Assembly (NCBI RefSeq): GCF_003426775.1
Contig: NZ_QJUG01000074.1
Coordinates: forward strand, 1-36,214
Reading direction: 5' to 3'
DNA: 36,214 bases
Source: Allorhizocola rhizosphaerae
GTDB lineage: Bacteria > Actinomycetota > Actinomycetes > Mycobacteriales > Micromonosporaceae
The stretch's first letter is position 1, and each line of letters starts with the position of its first letter. The position numbers were made by a program, and so were the translations under genes. Shown here piece after piece: positions 14,618 through 23,768 of this stretch. The notes beneath the pieces were generated by a model. The model ran no database searches and was not told the origin of the DNA. It saw only the letters and a list, made by a program, of their open reading frames with translations.

Positions 14618-16120
14618 ATGCGTGTGCCGGTCTATGCGAGCAACGGGGTAGTAGCGACGAGTCAGCCGCTGGCCGCGCAGGCCGGGCTGGCGATCCTGCG
14701 CGAGGGCGGCAACGCGGTCGACGCGGCCATCGCCGCGGCGGTGACGCTCACGGTGGTGCAGCCGGGCTCCAACGACATCGGCAGTGACCTGTTCGCACAG
14801 GTGTGGGATGGCAGCACGCTGCATGGGCTGAACGGCTCAGGCCGGACTCCCGCGGCGCTCACGCCGGCACACATGAGGGCGGGTGATTCCACCCACGGAT
14901 GGCTGCCGGTGACCGTCCCCGGGGCCCCTGCCGCTTGGCGTGACCTGCACGAGCGGTTCGGCCAGTTGCCGTTCGAGCGGCTGTTCACCGATGCGATCCG
15001 ATACGCGGAGGAGGGCTTCCCCGTGTCGCCGGTGGTGGCGGCGGGGTGGGGTCGGGTGCAGGTGCCCGACCTGCTGGAGTGCCGGGCTTGGCACGACATC
15101 TACGCGCCGCGCGCGGCCGGTGAGATCCACCGCAATCCGGGCAAGGGGCGCGCGCTGCGCTTGATCGCGGGCAGCCACGCGGGCGAGTTCTATCACGGTG
15201 AGATCGCCGATGCGCTGCACGATCTGGCCGTGCAGACCGGAGGGCTCCTCACCAAGGCCGATCTGGAGGCGCACTCTTCCGAATGGGTGACGCCCATGGA
15301 CGTGACCTATCGCGGCCACCGCGTGCACGAGTTGCCCCCCAACGGCCAGGGCATCGTCGCGTTGGAAGCTCTCGGCATCCTCGACGGTCTGCCGGGGCAC
15401 GGCCTGCACGAACAAATCGAGGCGACAAAGCTGGGGTTCGCCGACGCACACGCATACGCGGCCGACAACGCCGACATGTTGCACTTCGTGGATAAATCCT
15501 ATTTAGAGGTACGGCGCAAGCTCATCACCGATCGGGCCGGAGACCCACCGCCCGGCGACCCCATGCGCGGCGGCACGGTATATCTGGCCACGGCCGACTC
15601 CCACGGCATGATGGTCAGCCTCATCCAGTCCAACTACATGGGATTCGGGTCCTACGTCGTGCTCCCGGACTATGGCTTCGGCCTGCAAAACCGGGGCGCG
15701 GGACTGTCGCTCGTGGACGGTCATCCCAACGTGGCGGGCCCTGGCAAACGCCCATTCCACACCATCATCCCCGGTTTCCTGTCCCGCGACGACGGCACGC
15801 CGGTCGGCCCGTTCGGTGTCATGGGCGGGCACATGCAGCCACAGGGCCACGTGCAGCTGGTCCTGTCCACAGTGGACGATGGCTTGGACCCCCAGGCGGC
15901 GCTCGACCGCCCCCGCTGGTACTGGCAGTCCGGCCGCACCCTGCTCGTCGAGCCTTTGTTGGAAGGCGTCGACGACCTGCGCACCCGCGGCCACGACGTC
16001 CAGGTCACCACCGAGCGGGCCGTCTTCGGCATGGGCCAGGCCATCTGGCGCCTGCCCGACGGCCACGCCTACATCGCCGGCTCCGAACCTCGCGCCGACG
16101 GCCACGCCGCCGCCTTCTAA
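14618..16120 (+). CDS. Gamma-glutamyltransferase family protein (Ntn hydrolase)
   Basis: Members cleave gamma-glutamyl bonds, for example in glutathione or glutamyl conjugates, after autocatalytic processing. The 500-residue protein has the N-terminal SQPLAAQAGLAILREGGNAVDAA signature. The Gly-Gly-Thr junction (317-321, RGGTV) makes Thr320 the predicted nucleophile and the new N-terminus of the small subunit. VMGGHMQPQGHVQ is the conserved GGxxxPQxH region. No signal peptide is seen, so a cytosolic enzyme is likely, as in the actinobacterial YwrD-like group. Because these bacteria use mycothiol rather than glutathione, the natural substrate is uncertain. It faces eccC across a 195-bp gap filled by an inverted-repeat element. 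Confidence 0.93.
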   Translation: MRVPVYASNGVVATSQPLAAQAGLAILREGGNAVDAAIAAAVTLTVVQPGSNDIGSDLFAQVWDGSTLHGLNGSGRTPAALTPAHMRAGDSTHGWLPVTVPGAPAAWRDLHERFGQLPFERLFTDAIRYAEEGFPVSPVVAAGWGRVQVPDLLECRAWHDIYAPRAAGEIHRNPGKGRALRLIAGSHAGEFYHGEIADALHDLAVQTGGLLTKADLEAHSSEWVTPMDVTYRGHRVHELPPNGQGIVALEALGILDGLPGHGLHEQIEATKLGFADAHAYAADNADMLHFVDKSYLEVRRKLITDRAGDPPPGDPMRGGTVYLATADSHGMMVSLIQSNYMGFGSYVVLPDYGFGLQNRGAGLSLVDGHPNVAGPGKRPFHTIIPGFLSRDDGTPVGPFGVMGGHMQPQGHVQLVLSTVDDGLDPQAALDRPRWYWQSGRTLLVEPLLEGVDDLRTRGHDVQVTTERAVFGMGQAIWRLPDGHAYIAGSEPRADGHAAAF

Positions 16121-16172
16121 ACCCCACTCTCCAGCGGCCTCCTCTCCCGGCCGGTCACCCCCGGCACGCGCC

Positions 16173-16296
16173 GATCATGAACTTAAGTCCATGTTCGGCG
16201 GCGTGTCGTCACCCCAACTTCATGATTAACGCCACGAGATTGCCCATGAGGTTGATGCCGCGACACGCCGTCCGGCATGGACATAGGTTCATGATC
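16173..16296. repeat. REP-like element, inverted dimer
   Basis: Two ~62-bp units lie head to head. The outer arms 16173-16208 and 16261-16296 match at 30 of 36 positions when one is reverse-complemented; both begin GATCATGAAC and contain GTCCATG and CGGCGTGTCG. The inner part also shows inverted similarity (CAACTTCATG against CAACCTCATG). A third unit lies at 34485-34548 and a weak fragment at 22171-22199. The dimer can fold into a long hairpin and sits between the convergent 3' ends of the gamma-glutamyltransferase and eccC genes, so it may also act as a bidirectional terminator. Confidence 0.8.
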
Positions 16297-16315
16297 GACG
16301 CGAAAAGGGGTGGGG

Positions 16316-19300
16316 TTAGTAGGCGGGGAGGTCGGCTAGTTGGACGAGGCGGGCGCCGCGGCGGTTGATCAGGCGGCCCCGGCCGGGCGGCATCTTCTCG
16401 TTGCGGATGTTGCCGCCGAACGGGTTGCCCAGGCTGCGATCGGCCGACATGAGCACGTACGGCGCGCCGGCCGACTTGATCTGGGCGAGCGCCGCGTCGA
16501 ACCCGGCCCGGCTCCAGTTCATGTTGGCCACCGTGATCAAGTGCAGACCCACGTCCTTGGCCTCGAACAGGAACGGCACCAGCGGCTGCAGTGGATGCGC
16601 CCCCGTCGAGGCCACGATGTCGTAGTCGTCGATGATCAGGAAGAACTCGCCCCGGCCCGCGAGCCACGGCCGCTCCCGCATCTGCTGCGGGGTGACGTCG
16701 GCGGGCGGGCGGCGCTCGTTCATCTTGTTGGCGATCGCGTTCATGTAGTCGGGCACCTGCGCCAGCGAGTTGACCTGACCGATCAGGTGCGGCGTGGTCA
16801 CGGCCCCGAGCAGGGCCCGCCGCGGGTCCACGATCAGGATCTTCGCCTCGTCCGGCTGGTAGCGCTTGGTGATCGACGTCGCGATCTGGCGCAGCAGCGT
16901 GGACTTGCCGCACTCGCTCTCGCCGAACGCGACCAGGTGCACGTCGGACATGAAGTCGAGAAGCGCGGGCGACAAGTCGTCGGCCACACCGATCGGCAAC
17001 TGCCACGTGTCGAGGCCGTCGTAGCTCATGCGGTCGAACGCGTACACATTCGGCAGCATCCGCACACGCGGCGCCGGCTGGCCGGTCCAGTGCTTGGCGA
17101 TCTGCTTGATCAGCTCCTCGGACGTGCCCACCTGGTCCACCTCGGGCCGCAGCGCCAGCGTGAACAGGCCGTCGGCGGTGACACCGAAGCCGGGCCTTTG
17201 CGGCACGTTCGGCGCGACCTTGCGGTTGCGGCAGATCGAGTCGCTCGGGTCACCGAGCTTGAGCTCCACTTTGGACCCGAACTGGTCGGCGATGGCCGGG
17301 CGGAAGTCGCGCCAGCGCAGGGTCGACGCGATCACGTGCACGCCGTAGGCCAGACCGCGCGTCGTGATGTCGGTGATCACCGGCTCAAGGTCGTCGAACG
17401 TCTCGCGGATCGTGGTCCAGCCGTCGACTACCAGGAACACGTCGCCGTATGGGTCGTCGTTGAACCGCCCGGCCGCACGCAGCTTGCGGTAGGCGACCAT
17501 CGAATCGATGCCGTGCTGGGCGAACCGGGCCTCCCGGTTGTTGAGCAGCTCGGCGATCTCGGCCACGGTCCGGCGCACCTGCAGCGCGTCCAAGCGGCCC
17601 GCGACGCCACCCACGTGCGGCAGTTCCCGAAGCGCGCCAAGCGATCCACCACCGAAGTCGAGGCAGTAGACCTGCGCCTCCTGCGGGGTGTGGGTCAGCG
17701 CCAGCCCGAGGATGATCGTGCGCAGCAGCTGCGACTTGCCGCTCTGCCCACCGCCGGCGATGGCCACGTGACCCTGCGACCCATCGGCGAGGCGCAGCCA
17801 CTGCAAATCTCTGAGCTGAAGGGCCGGCTTGTCGATAATCCCAATGGGTACCCGCAAGGCTCCTCGAAGCTCCGGGTTGGCCACCGTAAGCCCGCGACCT
17901 TCCACGAGGCCCACCTGCCCGAACGGCAAATCGAGCGGGTCGGAGATGTCCAGCGGCGCCAGCCACACCTGGTGGGCGGGCGGACCCTGCCCGACCATCC
18001 GGTCGATGAGCACGTCCATGAGGCTCTCGCCGGGCTTGACGTCCCAGTTGACCTCGGGCTCGGCGTTCTTGGGCTTCTCCGGTATGGGCACGAAGCGGGT
18101 CGTGAACTCGTGGATCAGGTCGAGCTCCGGGCTGCGCCGCTTGACCGGCGAGTCGCTGGGTCGCTTGAACGAACCCGACACATATGCGGCCTTGAAGCGC
18201 TGCAACGGTTCTGAGCCGAACTTCAGGTAGCCGTGGCCGGGCGCCTTCGGCAGGTCGAACGCGTCGCCGACGCCGAGCACCGCGCGCGACTCCATGGCCG
18301 AGAACGTGCGCAGACCGACCCGGTAGGACAGGTGCGTGTCCAGACCGCGCAGCCGGCCCTCCTCCAAGCGCTGCGAGGCCAGGAGCAGATGCATGCCGAT
18401 CGACCGACCGACACGTCCAATCTGGACGAAGATCTCGATGAACTCCGGGTTGGCCGTCAGCATTTCGGAGAACTCGTCACACACGATGAACAGCGATGGC
18501 AACGGGTCCAGCGGGGCACCGCTGGCCCGCGCCTTTTCGTAGTCCTTGAGGTTGGCGAAGTTGCCCGCCTTGGCCAAAAGCTCCTGGCGCCGCATGACCT
18601 CACCCACGATGGCGTCACCCATCCGGTCGACCATGCCTGCCTGGCCCTCAAGGTTGGTGATCACCGCGCTGGTGTGCGGCAGCTTGTCCAGCGAGGCGAA
18701 CGTCGCGCCACCCTTGAAGTCCACCAGCACGAAGTTGAGGATCTCCGACGAGTGCGTGCACGCCAGGCCCAGCACGAGCGTGCGCAGGAACTCCGACTTG
18801 CCGGAACCGGTCGCGCCGATCAGCAGCCCGTGCGGGCCCATGCCGTCCTGCGCGGACTCCTTGATGTCCAGCTCGACCGGGCTGCCGTCGGGCCCGACAC
18901 CGAACGGCGTGCGCAGCCGGTTGCGATTGGCCCGGGGGGCCCAGCCATAGGCGACGTCGAACCGCTCCGGGTCGGGGATGCCCAGCAGGTCGGTCAGCCC
19001 CTTCTCGGTGGTCATCGCCTGGTCGGAGGCGACCGCGGCGGCCGAAAGCCGAAGCGGGGAAAGCCTTCTCGCGAGCCCTTCGGCCTCGGCGATGCTCAGC
19101 CGGTCGGCCGTGCCCACCTCCACCTGGGATACGGCGGTCGTGGTGTGCAGCGCACGGGTGCGGCTGACCACCTCAAGCGTGAGCATGCTGCGGTCGAGCA
19201 GGCGCGGCGGGGGAGAGTCGAGGTCGAGAATGGTGACACCGGCCAGGCCCTCCGGCACGGACAGGTGGGCCGAGTTGGTCATGTCGGCGCCATCGAGGAT

Positions 19301-20296
19301 CATGATGACGTGCGGCGATCCCTCGCCCGCGCCGAACCGGGGCCGGTTGGCGATCACGTCGTCGAGGATCTTCTCCAGCTCGACCGCCGACGTGGCGAAC
19401 AGCCGCATCGGGCCGAGCGCGTCCACTTTGGACGGATGCTGGTGGTGCGGCAGCCACTTCACCCAGTCCCACAGCTCGCGGCGGTACGGCGACGCGCACA
19501 CCGCGACCAGCAGATCATCGGGCGCGTGGAACGTCGTCAGCTGCGCGACCATCGCCCGGACCAGCGCGTGCGCCTCCGAGCCCTCCTCCTCCGAGACCGG
19601 CTGCCCGCGATGCGTGCCCTGGCCGATCTCATTGCGCATGAACACCCGGCCGAAGCCGCGCACCGACAGGGCCACCGGCAGGTCTTCGACCACCGAATAG
19701 GCGTCGAGGAACCGGCGCAGCGCCCCGGCCGTCATCGGCTCAAGCTCCTCCAGCGGCCGGGTCTCCGGCGGCACCAGCGGCGTGGCCAAGGTCTGCGGGC
19801 CGACGCCCACCCGCACGATGCCGAAGTCGGGGTCGTGCTGCCGCCGCTCCCACAGCCGGAAACTGTCCGCTGTGGACCACAGGCGCTGCGGGTCGGGGTG
19901 GCGATAGTAGAGGCCGTGACGCTGCTGCTGCACCGTGCGGCGGGCGCTGCGCCGCAGCCCGGCCAGGTGGCGCAGATATTCGCGGCGGGCCGCCATCATC
20001 TCGGCCTTCTTCGGGCCGCCTGAATTGTTGGCGATTCCCGCGGCGAGCATGCCAAGGCTGGAAAGGCCCATCATGCCGCCGGCGACATAGGTCATCTTGT
20101 TGCCGGAGCCGGAGCCCATCCCATACATCATCGCCATCGACAGCGTGCCGCCGAGCATCGGCAGCATCATCAGCATCTGCTGCCATTTTTGGCCCTGTGC
20201 CTGGGGAATCTCCGGCGGAGGATCGATGACCAGCTCGCCCGAGGGAATCTCGGGCGCGGGTCGCCGAGGTGATCGCTTCACAATCACTGTGCCCAC
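16316..20296 (-). CDS. eccC: Type VII secretion ATPase EccC (EccCa-EccCb fusion)
   Basis: EccC is the membrane-bound motor of ESX/type VII secretion and binds the export signal of WXG100-type substrates. The 1326-residue protein has two membrane segments (~40-60 and 70-90) and then three FtsK-like ATPase modules. Their Walker A motifs are GATGSGKS (494-501), GGGQSGKS (848-855) and GESECGKS (1125-1132). Only the first module has a complete Walker B with catalytic glutamate (LFIVCDE, 602-608); the others read VFLVVDG (953-959) and FFLIIDD. This fits the known rule that module 1 hydrolyses ATP and modules 2/3 are regulatory. GTG is the start, with GGGGAGG nine bases before it. The gene is divergent from eccD by 114 bp. 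Confidence 0.97.
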   Translation of the reverse strand: MGTVIVKRSPRRPAPEIPSGELVIDPPPEIPQAQGQKWQQMLMMLPMLGGTLSMAMMYGMGSGSGNKMTYVAGGMMGLSSLGMLAAGIANNSGGPKKAEMMAARREYLRHLAGLRRSARRTVQQQRHGLYYRHPDPQRLWSTADSFRLWERRQHDPDFGIVRVGVGPQTLATPLVPPETRPLEELEPMTAGALRRFLDAYSVVEDLPVALSVRGFGRVFMRNEIGQGTHRGQPVSEEEGSEAHALVRAMVAQLTTFHAPDDLLVAVCASPYRRELWDWVKWLPHHQHPSKVDALGPMRLFATSAVELEKILDDVIANRPRFGAGEGSPHVIMILDGADMTNSAHLSVPEGLAGVTILDLDSPPPRLLDRSMLTLEVVSRTRALHTTTAVSQVEVGTADRLSIAEAEGLARRLSPLRLSAAAVASDQAMTTEKGLTDLLGIPDPERFDVAYGWAPRANRNRLRTPFGVGPDGSPVELDIKESAQDGMGPHGLLIGATGSGKSEFLRTLVLGLACTHSSEILNFVLVDFKGGATFASLDKLPHTSAVITNLEGQAGMVDRMGDAIVGEVMRRQELLAKAGNFANLKDYEKARASGAPLDPLPSLFIVCDEFSEMLTANPEFIEIFVQIGRVGRSIGMHLLLASQRLEEGRLRGLDTHLSYRVGLRTFSAMESRAVLGVGDAFDLPKAPGHGYLKFGSEPLQRFKAAYVSGSFKRPSDSPVKRRSPELDLIHEFTTRFVPIPEKPKNAEPEVNWDVKPGESLMDVLIDRMVGQGPPAHQVWLAPLDISDPLDLPFGQVGLVEGRGLTVANPELRGALRVPIGIIDKPALQLRDLQWLRLADGSQGHVAIAGGGQSGKSQLLRTIILGLALTHTPQEAQVYCLDFGGGSLGALRELPHVGGVAGRLDALQVRRTVAEIAELLNNREARFAQHGIDSMVAYRKLRAAGRFNDDPYGDVFLVVDGWTTIRETFDDLEPVITDITTRGLAYGVHVIASTLRWRDFRPAIADQFGSKVELKLGDPSDSICRNRKVAPNVPQRPGFGVTADGLFTLALRPEVDQVGTSEELIKQIAKHWTGQPAPRVRMLPNVYAFDRMSYDGLDTWQLPIGVADDLSPALLDFMSDVHLVAFGESECGKSTLLRQIATSITKRYQPDEAKILIVDPRRALLGAVTTPHLIGQVNSLAQVPDYMNAIANKMNERRPPADVTPQQMRERPWLAGRGEFFLIIDDYDIVASTGAHPLQPLVPFLFEAKDVGLHLITVANMNWSRAGFDAALAQIKSAGAPYVLMSADRSLGNPFGGNIRNEKMPPGRGRLINRRGARLVQLADLPAY

Positions 20297-20410
20297 GGCT
20301 GTGCTCCTCCCCTTACGCGCGCGTGGCCCATGGTAGGCGATAAATAGGCATGGTGGAGAGCCCAGGCCACGGGTGTATGAGAGGGGGCATAGTGTGGCAC
20401 TCTATTCACC

Positions 20411-21871
20411 GTGACTCACCCCGCCACCATCACCTCGGGCACCGGTCTCACCCGCGTCACCCTTCACACGCCCCAGCGGCGCGTCGACGTTGCCCTTCCC
20501 GGCTCGGTCGCGCTCGCCGAGCTTTTGCCAGAATTGTTGCGCCATGCCGGGATCGGGCTGGCCGACGACGGCGAGCAGCACGGGGGCTGGGTGATGCGCC
20601 GGCCCGACGGGCAGGCGCTCGACGAGGGCAAGCCGCTCAACCAGCTGGGCGTGCGCGACGGCGAGGTGCTGCACCTCGTCCCCGCCCGCGAGCAGTGGCC
20701 CGAGCTCGAATACGACGACGTGGTGGAGGCGATCGCGGCGGGCGCGCGCCGGCGGGGCGCCGCCTGGACGCCCGCCGCCACCCGGACCTCCACATTGGCC
20801 GCCGCCGGCCTGCTTCTGCTGGCCGGGGTCATGTCGCTGCTGCAGGGCGGCCCCGGGTGGCAGCCGGGCGGATACCTCGCGCTGACCGTCGCGGTGCTGC
20901 TGCTCGTCGGCGGGGTGCTGGCGTCGCGGGCCTACGGCGACGGCATCGCCGGTTCTGCCCTGGCCGGGTTCGCGCTGCCCTACGCGTTCGCCGGGGGCGC
21001 GTTGCTGCTCGGCGATCCGCTCAACCAGACCATCGGCGTGATCCCGACCATGCTCTGGCTCGGCTGGCCCCAGCTGTTGGTGGGCTGCGTGGCCATCGTC
21101 CTGTTCGCCGCGCTCGGCGCGGCCGGGGTCGGCCACGGCACGCGCATCTTCACGGCCGGCGGGCTGGTCGGCCTGCTCGGCGCGATCAGCGCGCTGCTCA
21201 ACGGGTTTAGCGCCGCCGGTGGGGCTGCCATCCTGCTCGCCGCGCTCGTGTGTGGCATCGGGTTGCTGCCCGTGCTGGCGATCCGGTTCGGCAAGGTGCC
21301 CGTGCCGTCGATCGCGCTGCCGCGAAGCAACGACAACGGCGAGGCGTTCGCGGTCACCGCGCCCGGTAAGGGCCGGGCCAACTCGTCCGACGTGCCCGAC
21401 CGGGGCCGGGTGTTCGCGGCCGTGAGCCGGTCGGAGGAGCTGCTCACCGGCATGCTGCTGGGTTACACGGTGTTGGTCGCGTTCGCGTCGCTGGTGCTGG
21501 CGATTTCCGGTCAAAAGTCGGGCCAGGTGCTCGTGGCGGTCGCGTCGACCGCGCTGCTGCTGCGCTCGCGATTGTTCGTGACCGTGCGGCAGCGCACGCC
21601 GCTGATCACCGCCGGCCTGATCGGGCATGTGCTCCTGCTCGGGGGCTTGGCGTTCTCGGCGAGCAGCGCCGGGCGCGCATTCTTCGCGGTCGGCGCCGTC
21701 GTGCTCGCGCTGATCGTCGTGCTGGCGGGCCAGACGTGGAGCCGCAAGGCGCCGTCGCCCTATGTCGGCCGGTTCGCCGACCTGTTCGACCTGCTCGTGG
21801 TCATCAGCGTCGTGCCGGTCGCCGCGTGGGTGCTCGGCATCTACGGATACATCCAGGGCCTGGTCGCCTGA
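20411..21871 (+). CDS. eccD: Type VII secretion integral membrane protein EccD
   Basis: EccD forms the main membrane scaffold of the ESX channel. The 486-residue protein has an N-terminal ubiquitin-like (YukD) domain (about 12-95, beginning TRVTLHTPQRRVDVALPG and ending VLHLVPA), then about eleven hydrophobic helices from residue ~127 to the end. A soluble loop around 310-355 separates the helices into two groups, as in characterised EccD. The GTG start has no clear Shine-Dalgarno; TAGTGT at 20390-20395 could be a -10 giving a very short leader. It is followed by a 536-bp non-coding stretch with an IS remnant. EccB, EccE and WXG100 genes are not in the window. Confidence 0.94.
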   Translation: MTHPATITSGTGLTRVTLHTPQRRVDVALPGSVALAELLPELLRHAGIGLADDGEQHGGWVMRRPDGQALDEGKPLNQLGVRDGEVLHLVPAREQWPELEYDDVVEAIAAGARRRGAAWTPAATRTSTLAAAGLLLLAGVMSLLQGGPGWQPGGYLALTVAVLLLVGGVLASRAYGDGIAGSALAGFALPYAFAGGALLLGDPLNQTIGVIPTMLWLGWPQLLVGCVAIVLFAALGAAGVGHGTRIFTAGGLVGLLGAISALLNGFSAAGGAAILLAALVCGIGLLPVLAIRFGKVPVPSIALPRSNDNGEAFAVTAPGKGRANSSDVPDRGRVFAAVSRSEELLTGMLLGYTVLVAFASLVLAISGQKSGQVLVAVASTALLLRSRLFVTVRQRTPLITAGLIGHVLLLGGLAFSASSAGRAFFAVGAVVLALIVVLAGQTWSRKAPSPYVGRFADLFDLLVVISVVPVAAWVLGIYGYIQGLVA

Positions 21872-22225
21872 CCCGGGTGCTCGCTCGGCCAACGCCCCGA
21901 GTTGGGCGGCCTTACGCCTTGCGGTGGTGTCGTCTCCTCGGCGGCATTCCGTGCGCCGGGCAGGCGCGCTGCGGCTTGCACCGGACGGACGCGGCAATGC
22001 CGGACGCCGTCATACCCGAGGCTGCCTAGACATGTGCGGCGGGTGTGCGGCGTCGATACCGGCTTGCCGAAGCGGGCGTAGGCGTGTCGGCGTAGGCGTG
22101 TGGCGGCGGCTTGAAATGCATGCGGCGCAATGGGAACGGGCGTCGTCGGACGGATTCCAAGTGGCCCGCGATCATGAAGTTGCGGACACGACACACCGCT
22201 TGATGTCAACTGGTGAGTGCAACAC
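21872..22225. other. Non-coding, decayed region after eccD
   Basis: No credible gene was found in these 354 bp on either strand. It holds a short direct repeat (GGCGTAGGCGTGT twice near 22075-22103). A fragment at 22171-22199 resembles the inner half of the REP-like unit (ATGAAGTTG, five bases, ACGACACACCG). From about 22195 comes sequence that looks like the end of the adjacent IS30-family remnant. The mixture suggests an old insertion hotspot. Confidence 0.5.
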
Positions 22226-22341
22226 TTAGGCCGCTGGTAGGCGATCGAGACGCTGGGCTGGGGTTTGCCAGTCCAGCGTGTGTCGTGGTCGGGTGTTGAG
22301 TTCGTGGGCGACGGCGTCGAGGCCGTCCTGATCAATGCGAA
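22226..22341 (-). pseudogene. IS30-family transposase remnant (C-terminal fragment)
   Basis: On the minus strand the frame ending in TAA at 22226-22228 encodes a C-terminal stretch DAVAHELNTRPRHTLDW, then QTPAQRLDRL and a short tail. This matches the end of IS30-family transposases, whose usual pattern is LNxRPRKTLGWxTPxERL. The upstream part of the gene is missing: the sequence changes near 22330-22345, where GATCAATGCGAAAAGGG resembles the flank of the REP-like dimer at 16293-16310. There is no intact catalytic DDE domain, so it is inactive. Confidence 0.75.
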
Positions 22342-22353
22342 AAGGGATGAGTC

Positions 22354-22409
22354 CCGGCCGCTTTTGCAAAGCGGCCGGAACCGGGAGGAAGTAGGTTTAC
22401 TTCCGGGTT
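22354..22409 (-). terminator. Double hairpin downstream of mycP
   Basis: The first hairpin is a perfect 11-bp stem, CCGGCCGCTTT / AAAGCGGCCGG with loop TGC (22354-22378). The second (22379-22409) pairs GGAAGTA with TACTTCC and extends with AACC/GGTT, and it overlaps the mycP stop. Together they form a strong 3' structure for the mycP transcript. Because the first is symmetric it may also stop transcripts from the eccD side. No long U-run follows, as is common in high-GC actinobacteria. Confidence 0.65.
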
Positions 22410-23703
22410 AGAAGCGGCGCAGCAGGATCATGCTGCCGGACACGAGCACGGCCAGGCCGACGATCGCGCCCACGAGCCAGATGGGCTGGGGGTTGCGGGC
22501 CGAACCGCCGCCCGCCACATAGGCGGGCCTTGGCGTGGCTGCCGTAGATGCGGCCACGGGCGGCTGCGAGGCCACCCGATTGTCCGTGCTCCCGAAGGTT
22601 GCCCTGCCCGGTGCCGGCGTCGTGTCCAGCGGGTTGGCCGCGACCGCGGGGACGTCGTTGGACAGCGCCGCAACCGGATCCACCACCCCGAAGCCGTATC
22701 GCCTATCGCGCCCCGGCGTCCCGGCATCCCGAGCCGTCGCGATCAACCGCTGCACCACGTTGGCCGCCGACATCTCCGGCGAGCGGGCCCGGATCAGCGC
22801 GGCTGCGGCCGAAACCAGTGGGGCGGCGAAGCTGGTGCCATCGACCGGGGCATATCCATCCGGCCGCGCGCCGAGCAGGCCCGAACCCGGTGCGGCGATG
22901 ACGGTTTCGGCCCCGGTCAGCGCGTCGCCCCAGAGCCGCCCGTCTGGCCGGACCGCCGTCACGGCCAGCACCCCGGGCTCCCGCGCCGGATGCCAGACCT
23001 GCGCCGACCCCCCGGGCATCGCGTTGCCGACGCACGCCACCACAACCACATCTTTGGCGAACGCGTAGTCGATCGCGTCGGACAGCAGCGGGCTCTCCAG
23101 CGAGCTGCCCAACGATAGATTGATCACCTTTGCGCCCTTGTCGACCGCCCACACGATCGCCTCGGCGACCACCGCCGGGTTTTTATATTCGTTTTTCCCA
23201 TTCAGTACCCGGATCGGCAGCACCTTCGCGTCGGGTGCGAGGCCGACGACCCCATCGCCGTCGTCACCGCGCCCGACGATGAGCCCGGCGACGGTCGTGC
23301 CGTGGCCCGCCTCGTCGGCCGTGCCATCGCCGCCCTCGGGTCGCACCAGGTCGAGCCCGGTGAGCACCTGGCCGTGGAGATCGGGGTGGCCCGCCGCCAC
23401 ACCGGAGTCGATGACCGCCACCGTCACGCCGGCGCCGGTCGACATCCGCCACGCCTTGGCCGCGTCGAGCATGTCGATCTGCCACTGCCCCATGCGCACG
23501 GAGTCGCGGCTGAGCTGGTTGGCCGCGATCTGGTTGCGCGCCCGCTCGGAGAACACCGAATCATTGAGCCGGGACTGCAGCCCGGGCGCGGCGATCAGCA
23601 GCCCGATGAGCGCCACCGCGGCGCACACGCGCGGCAGCGCCGTCGCGATGCGGGACTTGACGCTGGAGCGGGAGCGGATCACACGGGCCACAATGGCAGC
23701 CAT
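22408..23703 (-). CDS. mycP: Mycosin, type VII secretion-associated subtilisin
   Basis: Mycosins are membrane-anchored subtilases that stabilise and partly process the ESX apparatus on the outer face of the membrane. With the ATG at 23703 the protein has 431 residues: an N-terminal export helix (~26-40), a subtilase domain with Asp99 (AVIDSG), His134 (GHGTTVAG), oxyanion Asn227 and Ser291 (GTSFAAP), a Pro/Ala/Thr-rich linker, and a C-terminal anchor at ~408-428 ending in RRF. The frame is open for 20 more codons to a TTG at 23763, but that stretch lacks a ribosome-binding site. It follows marP by 65 bp on the same strand and is convergent with eccD. Confidence 0.93.
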   Translation of the reverse strand: MAAIVARVIRSRSSVKSRIATALPRVCAAVALIGLLIAAPGLQSRLNDSVFSERARNQIAANQLSRDSVRMGQWQIDMLDAAKAWRMSTGAGVTVAVIDSGVAAGHPDLHGQVLTGLDLVRPEGGDGTADEAGHGTTVAGLIVGRGDDGDGVVGLAPDAKVLPIRVLNGKNEYKNPAVVAEAIVWAVDKGAKVINLSLGSSLESPLLSDAIDYAFAKDVVVVACVGNAMPGGSAQVWHPAREPGVLAVTAVRPDGRLWGDALTGAETVIAAPGSGLLGARPDGYAPVDGTSFAAPLVSAAAALIRARSPEMSAANVVQRLIATARDAGTPGRDRRYGFGVVDPVAALSNDVPAVAANPLDTTPAPGRATFGSTDNRVASQPPVAASTAATPRPAYVAGGGSARNPQPIWLVGAIVGLAVLVSGSMILLRRF

Positions 23704-23768
23704 TCTGCCGGAACCATGAGCCAATCCCAACCGATGATTGTTACGCAGCTTTAGCAGGAGCAAAGAAC

